Shown one piece after another: positions 8,871 through 15,969 of a stretch of DNA of 64,000 nucleotides; positions within the stretch are counted from its first letter, which is position 1; every line of letters begins with the position of its first letter. A program made the position numbers and the translations under genes. The DNA is from Terrimonas rubra. GTDB lineage: Bacteria; Bacteroidota; Bacteroidia; Chitinophagales; Chitinophagaceae. The stretch is from assembly GCF_042686025.1 (NCBI RefSeq), contig NZ_JBHUOZ010000002.1, positions 62,001 to 126,000 of the forward strand. The letters are read 5' to 3'. The notes beneath the pieces are model-generated. The model made no database searches. It had not been told where the DNA came from and saw nothing but the letters and a program-made list of their open reading frames with translations.

Positions 8871-10322
8871 ATGAAGCAGATACTGGTATTTATTGGTCTT
8901 ATTGTATTGGGTAACACGGTATGGGCGCAACAGCCCGGTTATGAAATAAAAGTAACTTTTAAGCCTTTTAAGAACCAGTATATCTACCTGGGTTATTATA
9001 ACGGTAAACAGCTGCCGATAAAGGACTCCGTAAAACTGAACGAGCAAAGCGAAGCCGTGTTTAAAGGCAGTGAAGCCCTGGGCGGTGGTATTTATTATAT
9101 CGGTTACCCCTCCCGCGACCGTTTTTTCGAGTTTTTACTGGATAAGAACCAGCATTTTTCCATTATTGCCGATACGATGGATATTGATAATAAAAAATTC
9201 ATCAACTCTCCCGATAACGACCTGTTTGTAAGCTATCAAAAAAACATGAGTGAGAAAGGCAGGGCCCGTTCGGCACTGACCAATAGACTGGCCACCGTTA
9301 AAACACCTGCGGATTCGGCGGCCATCCATAAAAGCATTAACTATATTGATTCGGGTATTGCTGTATACCGTAAGCAACTGATCACGCAAAACCCGGAAAG
9401 TTTTTTAAGCCTGTTCCTGCGTATGATGAGTGAGCCTGAGCCACCGGCCAATCCCATTGCCCCTGGTAAGCCTGGTTATGATTCGCTGTTTGCCTATCAC
9501 TATGTAAAAAACCATTACTGGGATGGGTTAAACTTCTGGGACGACCGTTTAAGCCGTACGCCCTCGGTATTGTTCGAGGACCGCGTAGATAAGTATTTTA
9601 AAACACTGGTGTATTATCATCCTGATTCGGTGAACAAGGAAATTGACCATATGATGTCCTATGCCGCGGCCAGTGAGGAGATGACCAAGACTCTTTTATT
9701 AAAATTTGTGAACCGGTATATACGCCAGCAGTATATGTGGGAGGATGCCGTGTTTGTGCACCTGTATGAAAAATACTTTGCGAACACCAACTATACATGG
9801 CTGAATGAACAGGGCCGCAAGACCATTACCGAAAGGGCTTATAGTTTAATGGCCAATATAATGGGCAAGCCCGCTGAGAATATGGTATTGCCGGATAAAA
9901 ATAATAAGAAGATAGAGCTGTACCAGGTGAAAGCGCCTTATACCATGGTGATATTTTATGATCCGCAATGCGGGCATTGCAAGGAAGTAATACCCAAGAT
10001 AGATTCGGCCTACCAGGCCAGCCTGCGTGCCGGTGGTTTACAGATCTATGCCGTGGCCAAGGAAGCAGATGGTACCCGCAACGACTGGTTAGCTTTTGTG
10101 GAGAAGAATGGCTTACAGGGCTGGACCAATGTATTCTACAGCAAGGCCGAGGAGAAAAGCCGTACGGATAATGGTATACCGGGTTATTCGCAGTTATACG
10201 ATATACAAAGCTTTCCTACTATTTACCTGCTGGATAAAGAGAAAAGGATTGTGGCCAAGAAACTGGCCTGGGACCAGATGATCAGTATACTGGAACAAAG
10301 AAAGAAGACGGATAAACCTTAA
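8871..10322 (+). CDS. Thioredoxin-like (TlpA-type) protein with DUF4369/DUF5106-like N-terminal region
   Basis: A 483-residue exported protein with signal peptide MKQILVFIGLIVLGNTVWAQ. The N-terminal third resembles DUF4369 (beta-rich, YLGYYNGKQLPIKDSVKLNE). The middle helical part resembles DUF5106, and the C-terminal 150 residues are a TlpA/thioredoxin fold with the redox motif CGHC at about residues 367-370 (FYDPQCGHCKEVIPKI). The expected cis-Pro phrase (SFPTIYLLD) is present. By family it is a periplasmic thiol-disulfide oxidoreductase. The parvulin isomerase gene follows 20 bp later, so both probably form an operon for extracytoplasmic protein folding. Confidence 0.85.
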   Translation: MKQILVFIGLIVLGNTVWAQQPGYEIKVTFKPFKNQYIYLGYYNGKQLPIKDSVKLNEQSEAVFKGSEALGGGIYYIGYPSRDRFFEFLLDKNQHFSIIADTMDIDNKKFINSPDNDLFVSYQKNMSEKGRARSALTNRLATVKTPADSAAIHKSINYIDSGIAVYRKQLITQNPESFLSLFLRMMSEPEPPANPIAPGKPGYDSLFAYHYVKNHYWDGLNFWDDRLSRTPSVLFEDRVDKYFKTLVYYHPDSVNKEIDHMMSYAAASEEMTKTLLLKFVNRYIRQQYMWEDAVFVHLYEKYFANTNYTWLNEQGRKTITERAYSLMANIMGKPAENMVLPDKNNKKIELYQVKAPYTMVIFYDPQCGHCKEVIPKIDSAYQASLRAGGLQIYAVAKEADGTRNDWLAFVEKNGLQGWTNVFYSKAEEKSRTDNGIPGYSQLYDIQSFPTIYLLDKEKRIVAKKLAWDQMISILEQRKKTDKP

Positions 10323-10342
10323 CCGGACCGATTGAAACACAC

Positions 10343-12304
10343 ATGAATTTTAATACAAGCTTATTTATGCATACCAGGACCATATTCACGTTATTGTTAG
10401 TATTGACAGGCTGGAGCCTGCAGGCACAGACACTTTTCACCTATGGCAAGTATACCGCCACAGTGCCGGAGTTTTTAAGAGCTTTTGAGAAGAATAACGC
10501 GGTGACGGCAGGCACGAATAAGGCCAATGCGAAGAAAGAATATTTGGACCTGTATATTAATTCCCGTTTAAAGATACGCCAGGCTTATGACCGTGGTTAT
10601 GACAGCCTGCCCGGTTTACAGAATGAGCTGGTGAACCTGCGCAGCCAGGTGATTGATAATTACCTGACCGACCAGAAAGTAATTGATAAACTGACCAGTG
10701 AAGCATTCAGCCGCAGCCAGAAGGATATTCATGCCGCCCATATTTTTATTGCTTTTAATACGGTGAATGGAAATATAGATACGGTACAGGCATATAAAAA
10801 ACTGCAAACCATATTGGGGCAGTTAAAAGCCGGGCAGGATTTTGGTACGGTGGCAGCCACTTATTCCGATGATCCATCTGCCAAAACCAATAAGGGCGAC
10901 CTGGGTTTTATTACCGTATTCACCCTGCCTTATAACCTGGAGACTTTAATTTATACCACACCGGTTGGAAAATACTCCCCTGTATATACTTCAACAGCCG
11001 GTTACCATATTGTAAAGAATATAGCCGAGCGTAAAGCATTGGGCAAAATGAAAGCACAGCAGATACTACTGGCTTTTCCGCCGGATGCTACGGCAGCAGA
11101 TAAAGCAGCCATTGCCAAAACTGCTGACTCTTTATACAATGCCATCCGTAAGGGCAGCGATTTTGTACAATTGATCGGGACATTCAGCAATGATTATATC
11201 AGCGCCAGTGCCGGCGGTACCATGCCCGATATCAGTGTGGGGCATTATAGTCCTGTTTTTGAAAATGTATTATTCAGCCTGAAGAAGGATGGCGAGGTAA
11301 GCAAGCCCTTTTTAACAGAACATGGCTGGCATATTGTAAAACGTGTAGGCGCCAAGCCGGTGCCGGTTACTAATACCAGGGAATACCAGGAGGAACTAAA
11401 ACAAAAAGTATTGTATGATGACCGCTGGAAAACATCCCGCAATCATATTTACACCGCCGTAGAACAAAAAGGCAATTATGTAAAGGCCAAATATAATACT
11501 ACCGCTTTATGGGAATATTCGGACAGCGCTTTGTATTTAAAGCCGGCAGGTGTATCCAACTGGGATATCCATGGCTCAACTGCCTTATTCAGCATTAACG
11601 GTAAAGTATATACGGCGCAGGACTGGATCAATTATGCACAGGCCTACCGCAACCAGGCATCGCAGGGTGCGGCTGCTTATACCGCTTTATTACAGGACTA
11701 TACCAAACAGAGTATGTATAACTATTACCGCGAGCACCTGGAAGATTTTAATCCTGATTTTAAAGCCCAGATGGAGGAGTTCACCGAAGGCAATCTCTTT
11801 TTCGAGATCATGCAGCAGGAGGTATGGAATAAATCGCAGAACGATACAACCAAGCTATTGGAATTATACAACAGCAACCCGGCTAAGTATAACTGGGGTA
11901 AGAGTGCAGATGCGGTAGTGTTCTTTTGTAATGATGCCGCCACTGCCAAAGCCTTATACGCACAAATAAAAGCCAACCCGGCTAAATGGCGTACCTATGT
12001 CAATGCCGTGAATGAAAAAGTGGTAGCTGACTCCGCCCGCTACGAACTAGACCAGATACCCGGCTTTAAAACAGGTGTAAAGGAGAAAAGTCTTTCCCCC
12101 TTATCCACCAATAGCCAGGACAACAGCACTACTTTCAGCTATGTATTTAAAGTATACAATACCCCCACCCCCCGCAGCTTTAATGAAGCCCGTGGCCTGG
12201 TGATAAGCGATTACCAGAACCAATTGGAAGCGGCGTGGTTAAAGGAGTTAAAAGAAATTTACCCGGTTAAGGTGAATGAGGCAGAGTGGAATAAGATCAA
12301 GTGA
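10343..12304 (+). CDS. Periplasmic peptidylprolyl isomerase with two parvulin domains (SurA-like)
   Basis: 653 residues, or 645 from an in-frame ATG at 10367 that starts the signal peptide more directly (MHTRTIFTLLLVLTGWSLQA). Two PpiC-type rotamase domains follow one another. The first is at about residues 128-230 (DIHAAHIFIAF, SDDPSAKTNKGDLGF, GYHIVKN). The second is at about 235-345 (MKAQQILLAF, SNDYISASAGGTMPDI, GWHIVKRV). A long C-terminal helical region resembles the chaperone part of SurA/PrsA-type proteins. The likely role is folding of outer-membrane or secreted proteins. It sits 20 bp behind the thioredoxin-like gene and is followed by a terminator. Confidence 0.85.
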   Translation: MNFNTSLFMHTRTIFTLLLVLTGWSLQAQTLFTYGKYTATVPEFLRAFEKNNAVTAGTNKANAKKEYLDLYINSRLKIRQAYDRGYDSLPGLQNELVNLRSQVIDNYLTDQKVIDKLTSEAFSRSQKDIHAAHIFIAFNTVNGNIDTVQAYKKLQTILGQLKAGQDFGTVAATYSDDPSAKTNKGDLGFITVFTLPYNLETLIYTTPVGKYSPVYTSTAGYHIVKNIAERKALGKMKAQQILLAFPPDATAADKAAIAKTADSLYNAIRKGSDFVQLIGTFSNDYISASAGGTMPDISVGHYSPVFENVLFSLKKDGEVSKPFLTEHGWHIVKRVGAKPVPVTNTREYQEELKQKVLYDDRWKTSRNHIYTAVEQKGNYVKAKYNTTALWEYSDSALYLKPAGVSNWDIHGSTALFSINGKVYTAQDWINYAQAYRNQASQGAAAYTALLQDYTKQSMYNYYREHLEDFNPDFKAQMEEFTEGNLFFEIMQQEVWNKSQNDTTKLLELYNSNPAKYNWGKSADAVVFFCNDAATAKALYAQIKANPAKWRTYVNAVNEKVVADSARYELDQIPGFKTGVKEKSLSPLSTNSQDNSTTFSYVFKVYNTPTPRSFNEARGLVISDYQNQLEAAWLKELKEIYPVKVNEAEWNKIK

Positions 12305-12372
12305 TTTGATGATTTGGAAATTTGATGATGTGTTAATGAGAGACATAAAAGCCGGTTAATTATATTGATTAT

Positions 12373-12402
12373 AAAACACCTTGTTTACGGGGTGTTTTTT
12401 TT
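12373..12402 (+). terminator. Intrinsic terminator after the isomerase gene
   Basis: AAAACACC (12373-12380, one T inside) pairs with GGTGTTTT (12391-12398) around a 10-base loop, followed by a run of T. Confidence 0.75.
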
Positions 12403-12762
12403 GTTTACCAGCTGTAGTAACACTGATGATCGCCTATTGCGTCGCACACTTCAACGTTCCGTTCACAAACTCATGTGCTCTTTCGTTGATTACTGAAATC
12501 TACTATTTTTTAAAAATATTTTTACACTATCGTTACCGTATTGACGAACAAAGGTACTCCACCAAAAACCTCTCTGGTTATAACGATTACTCCACCGGTT
12601 GAATGAATCAATCCCGTAATAGATTATCATAAGCCATAAAACAAACCCCGCCAATTATAGCGGGGTAATAACATAATAGTATGTAGTATAAAGTATTTAG
12701 ATAATAGATAAGCTATTAACTGTCACACGCTTTCAGCTTTAAGCCTTAAGCTTTCCGCTTCC
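12403..12762. other. Intergenic spacer between isomerase and metF ends
   Basis: Convergent spacer. It contains the metF terminator (12638-12666) and, near 12725-12765, a simple-sequence stretch made of CTTTCAGCTTTAAGCCTTAAG-like words. Similar stretches are at 13985-14080 and 32880-32905. A 73-codon frame at 12381-12602 overlaps the terminator and has no protein-like features, so I do not call it. Confidence 0.4.
12638..12666 (-). terminator. Intrinsic terminator of metF
   Basis: ACCCCGC (12645-12651) with GCGGGGT (12660-12666); on the minus strand the stem is followed by TTGTTTTAT. Confidence 0.65.
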
Positions 12763-13713
12763 CTACAACTCCTTCACCACATCCACCACCATATTCGGGC
12801 GACCCAGGGTGTAATAGTGTAATACGGGTACGCCGTTAGCCTTCAGGTCTTTTGACTGGGCGAGTAACCACTCGGTGCCAACTTTTTCTACATCCGCATC
12901 GGTTTTACATTTCAGTATTTCGTTGGACAATTCGTTGGGCAGGTCAATATGGAAGGTCTTGGGTAATACCGTCAGTTGTTTTTTGGTATAAATAGGTTTC
13001 AGGCCAGGGATGATGGGCACGGTAATGCCGTTATCGCGACAGGCTTTTACAAACGCATAGTACTTGGCGTTGTCGAAGAACATCTGGGTGATGATATAAT
13101 CGGCACCGGCATCGATCTTGGCCTTGAGGTAGTACATGTCGCTGTTCATATTAGGGGCCTCGAAATGTTTTTCGGGGTAACCGGCCACACCAATACAGAA
13201 GTCGGTTTTCTGGGTGCCTTTCAGGTCATCCTCCAGGTAAATGCCTTTGTTCAGGTCTACCACCTGTTTTAACAGGTCGCTGGCATAATGGTGACCACCG
13301 GGTTCAGGCACAAAGGAGGTTTCGCTTTTGGCCGCATCACCACGTAATACCAGTACATTATCAATACCCAGGTAACGCAGGTTAATCAGGGCATCTTCAG
13401 TTTCGTTGATATCGAAGCCGCCACAGATCAGGTGGGGAACGGTATCTACATTGTATTTATTCATGATAGCGGCACAGATACTCTCCGTACCGGGACGTTT
13501 ACGCACGATCACTTTGGCAAAGCTGCCATCGGGATTCTTTTTAAATACGTGCTCGCTGCGGTGATAGGTAACATTGATGAAAGAGGGGTTAAACTCCATC
13601 AGGGGATCTAAATGGTTGTATAATGCATCAATGCCTTTGCCTTTCAGGGGCGGTAAAACTTCAAAAGAGATAAGGGTATCCTTGGCATTGTTAATATGGT
13701 CGATAACTTTCAT
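12763..13713 (-). CDS. metF: Methylenetetrahydrofolate reductase
   Basis: A 316-residue TIM-barrel flavoprotein of the MetF family. It reduces 5,10-methylene-THF to 5-methyl-THF for methionine synthesis, in the cytosol. It begins MKVIDHINNAKDTLISFEVL, where the FEVLPP phrase is the family's first strand with its key Glu. It contains the NVTYHR segment, the LRGD strand (VLVLRGDAA), a GVAGYPEKH motif and the TQMFFD strand, which together identify the family. Length is normal for a bacterial MetF without a regulatory domain. It stands alone, with its own promoter (13752-13782) and terminator. No S-box or other riboswitch is visible upstream. Confidence 0.95.
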   Translation of the reverse strand: MKVIDHINNAKDTLISFEVLPPLKGKGIDALYNHLDPLMEFNPSFINVTYHRSEHVFKKNPDGSFAKVIVRKRPGTESICAAIMNKYNVDTVPHLICGGFDINETEDALINLRYLGIDNVLVLRGDAAKSETSFVPEPGGHHYASDLLKQVVDLNKGIYLEDDLKGTQKTDFCIGVAGYPEKHFEAPNMNSDMYYLKAKIDAGADYIITQMFFDNAKYYAFVKACRDNGITVPIIPGLKPIYTKKQLTVLPKTFHIDLPNELSNEILKCKTDADVEKVGTEWLLAQSKDLKANGVPVLHYYTLGRPNMVVDVVKEL

Positions 13714-13751
13714 GAACTATAGTTTAAGCCCGGCTATTTTTAACCAGCCGC

Positions 13752-13782
13752 CAAATGTACTATCAAAACAGGGATAATCAAA
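13752..13782 (-). promoter_or_regulatory. Promoter of metF (TTTG-N19-TACATTTG)
   Basis: On the minus strand a -33 TTTG (complement of 13779-13782) is separated by 19 bp from an exact -7 TAnnTTTG box, TACATTTG (complement of 13752-13759). This is the best match in the window to the Bacteroidota sigma-A promoter and lies about 39 bp before the ATG. Confidence 0.7.
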
Positions 13783-13789
13783 GGGCAAG

Positions 13790-14080
13790 GGACAATTGAC
13801 AGGTGACAATTGACAATTAGACGCTCATCCCGGAGAAGGAGGAGTTATGAATGAGGAATGATGAATGGAGCTTTGGTAAAGCCCTGCGCCTTACTGATTC
13901 GGCCTTAAACCCTACCTTAAAAGATGAATGAAGAATTATGAGTTATCAGGCTGCTTCGCCTTTATGCACTGATATCCAACCTTACATCACTCTCCTTAAC
14001 CCTTAAACCCTATAGCTTAAACCATATACCCTTAAAGGGCGACCCAAACATTAAACTTAAAACCTTAAACTTTAAACCTG
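13790..14080. repeat. Simple-sequence intergenic repeats
   Basis: No gene. Two kinds of degenerate simple repeats fill the spacer. One (13790-13945) uses GACAATTGACA and GAATGATGAATG words, as at 3737-3775. The other (about 13985-14080) uses CTTAAACCTTAAACTTTAAACC-like words. Low-complexity spacers of this type recur in this window; their function is unknown. Confidence 0.45.
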
Positions 14081-15220
14081 CTACGCTTCCGTAACGTATT
14101 GTTTACAGAATCTTTTATACAGTATCTCGTATTGGGGAATAATGTTCTTGATGTCGAATAACTGGGCATGGGCGGCTGCGTTATCGCGGAAGGTCTGCAG
14201 GGTAGCATCATCGCTGAGTATATGGATGGCCTGGCTGCTCATGGTCTGTACATCGCCTACATCGGCCATAAAGCCTGTTTTGCCATTAATGTTGATCTCA
14301 CCCAGTCCACCGGCATTGGTAGATACCACGGGTACGCCTGCGGCCATGGCTTCCAGGGCGGCAAGGCCAAAGCTTTCGTAATCGGACGTGAGTAAGAAGA
14401 GGTCGGCAATGGCCAGGATATCTTCCATCTGCTCCTGTTTACCTACAAAACGTACATCCTCACTTACACCCAGGTTACGGCTCAGTTCCTCGGCCATCTG
14501 GCGCTCGGGGCCATCGCCTACAAACAGCAGTTTGGCGGGCATTTCACGACGTACTTCGTTAAAGATCTTTACCACATCCTGCACCCTTTTTACCTTACGG
14601 AAGTTGGAAGCGTGTAACAGGATCCGTTCACCATTGGGTGATATTACTTTACGGAAAGCATCAATAGGTTTGCGGCGGAAACGCTCTACATCCACAAAAT
14701 TGTAGATCACTTCAATATTCTTTTCAATGGGGAAGTTCTGGTAGGTTTCGTCGCGCAGGTTGTTCGATACGGCCGTTATCACATCACTCTGGTTAATGGA
14801 GAAAGCCACTACGGGAGCGTAGGTCTTGTCCTTGCCCACCAGGGTAATATCGGTACCGTGCAGGGTGGTGATCACTGGTATATTACGGCCTTCCTGTTCC
14901 AGTATCTTCTTGGCCATATAGGCGGCAGAAGCATGGGGAATGGCATAGTGTACATGTAACAGGTCCAGGTCGTGATTTTTAATGGTATCCACCATGGCGC
15001 TGGCCAGGGCTGTTTCGTAGGGAGGATAATCGAACAAAGGGTATTTGGGAACCTGTACCTCGTGGTAAAATATGTTGGGAATAAAACCGCTGAGCCTTAC
15101 CGGCTGCTGGTAGGTAATAAAGTGTACATGATGCCCCTGTTGTGCCAAAGCCTTGCCTAGTTCGGTTGCCAATACACCGCTACCACCGAAAGTGGGATAG
15201 CAAACAATACCTATTTTCAT
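14081..15220 (-). CDS. bshA: N-acetyl-alpha-D-glucosaminyl L-malate synthase (bacillithiol biosynthesis)
   Basis: A 379-residue GT4-type retaining glycosyltransferase. The start MKIGIVCYPTFGGSGVLATE, with LGKALAQQGHHVHFI after it, is the hallmark of BshA. The donor-binding GT4 signature appears near residues 285-305 (SDYESFGLAALEAMAAGVPVV). BshA joins GlcNAc from UDP-GlcNAc to L-malate, the first step to bacillithiol, the low-molecular-weight thiol of many Firmicutes and Bacteroidota. bshB and bshC are not in the window. The gene is alone, minus strand, flanked by simple repeats downstream. Identification is firm from the N-terminal sequence. Confidence 0.92.
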   Translation of the reverse strand: MKIGIVCYPTFGGSGVLATELGKALAQQGHHVHFITYQQPVRLSGFIPNIFYHEVQVPKYPLFDYPPYETALASAMVDTIKNHDLDLLHVHYAIPHASAAYMAKKILEQEGRNIPVITTLHGTDITLVGKDKTYAPVVAFSINQSDVITAVSNNLRDETYQNFPIEKNIEVIYNFVDVERFRRKPIDAFRKVISPNGERILLHASNFRKVKRVQDVVKIFNEVRREMPAKLLFVGDGPERQMAEELSRNLGVSEDVRFVGKQEQMEDILAIADLFLLTSDYESFGLAALEAMAAGVPVVSTNAGGLGEININGKTGFMADVGDVQTMSSQAIHILSDDATLQTFRDNAAAHAQLFDIKNIIPQYEILYKRFCKQYVTEA

Positions 15221-15441
15221 TATTCGAGTTTAGTTGTTTTTACCGTTTTTGTGGTACCGTACCACCCGCCGCCCTGTTATGAATGATTGACCGGCAGGAA
15301 AAACGGCTCTAAGGTAACAGTTTTGCGGATGGAAGGTTTACCGCATAACCAGATAAATTTTGAGTGCGGGGATCATAAGCCGGTTTTTTGTTTAAATAAA
15401 ACACCCGCTCATGCCCAACCGTAAGGATAAATACGGGGATT
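15221..15441. other. Spacer upstream of bshA
   Basis: Divergent spacer of about 300 bp up to the small ORF at 15524. I see no CAAAnnTA (minus-strand TAnnTTTG) box for bshA. A 68-codon minus frame (15309-15515) lacks protein-like character and crosses the plus-strand promoter box, so it is not called. Confidence 0.35.
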
Positions 15442-15469
15442 ATTGAAAAAATTATATTTTCTATGTTTG
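15442..15469 (+). promoter_or_regulatory. Promoter-like boxes upstream of the small membrane ORF
   Basis: An exact -7 box TATGTTTG (15462-15469) is preceded by ATTG (15442-15445) with a 16-bp spacer. The ATG of the small ORF is 54 bp downstream. Confidence 0.45.
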
Positions 15470-15523
15470 AAAGCGTTAACCTGCAAACCGGCCGGTATTT
15501 AACCAGGTCTTTCACTAAAGCAT

Positions 15524-15808
15524 ATGGAAATACTTAAAAAAAAGCTGGTGGATTACCCGGGACCATTTCTGGTCCTTTTAGGTGCTTTTATCGGCATCGG
15601 GCTGATCGTCTTTTTACAGTCATTCTATTTGATCCGGGATGAGAATGTTTTTTTTATCGGCTCCTTCGGTGAAGAACGGCCCGCTGATATACGCAGATTA
15701 AATACACCACTGATTAGCGCAGCATTATTATACCCATCCTTCTATTACTTATCTGCGACCATCTGCGGAAAACATCTCCGAAAATCTGCGGGAAAAACTA
15801 CCCGCTGA
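15524..15808 (+). CDS. Small membrane protein of unknown function whose C-terminus runs into a tandem repeat
   Basis: 94 codons from ATG 15524. Residues 1-52 look genuine: a short basic start (MEILKKKLVD) and one strong transmembrane helix (PFLVLLGAFIGIGLIVFLQSF). From about residue 53 the frame is encoded by the first copy of a 121-bp tandem repeat (15680 onward), so the last 42 residues are probably not ancestral. A promoter-like box lies upstream. It may be an intact single-helix protein with a repeat-derived tail, or a truncated gene. I do not recognise a family. Confidence 0.4.
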   Translation: MEILKKKLVDYPGPFLVLLGAFIGIGLIVFLQSFYLIRDENVFFIGSFGEERPADIRRLNTPLISAALLYPSFYYLSATICGKHLRKSAGKTTR

Positions 15809-15920
15809 TCCACGCAGATTAAATACACCGCTGATTGGCGCAGAACTATCATAACCTTCCTTCTATTCCTTATCTGCGACCATCTGCCGTAAACATCTCC
15901 GAAAATCTGCGGGAAAAAAC
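15680..15920. repeat. Tandem duplication of a 121-bp intergenic repeat unit
   Basis: Two head-to-tail copies start at 15680 and 15801, each opening with CCCGCTGAT and closing near AAAATCTGCGGGAAAAA. They share long identical blocks (ACGCAGATTAAATACACC, CATCTCCGAAAATCTGCGGG) with scattered substitutions. Each unit carries inverted words (CGCAGATT at the start, AATCTGCG at the end), so it can fold into a hairpin. Confidence 0.75.
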
Positions 15921-15947
15921 AAAAGGTTGCCCGATATGAGCAACCTT
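15914..15947 (-). terminator. Intrinsic terminator after the POT transporter pair
   Basis: AAGGTTGC (15923-15930) with GCAACCTT (15940-15947); followed on the minus strand by TTGTTTTTT. It lies 23 bp past the stop at 15970. Confidence 0.75.
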
Positions 15948-15969
15948 ATATTTTAAAAACGTTTTTCTT

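Noticed and set aside
12381..12602. A 73-codon plus-strand frame after the isomerase gene.
   Set aside because: It overlaps the terminator, has atypical composition and no recognisable domain.
15309..15515. A 68-codon minus frame upstream of bshA.
   Set aside because: It crosses the promoter box of the plus-strand small ORF and lacks family or composition support.
15680..15920. Idea that the 121-bp tandem repeat is a CRISPR array.
   Set aside because: Only two adjacent copies with no spacers; the unit is far longer than a CRISPR repeat.
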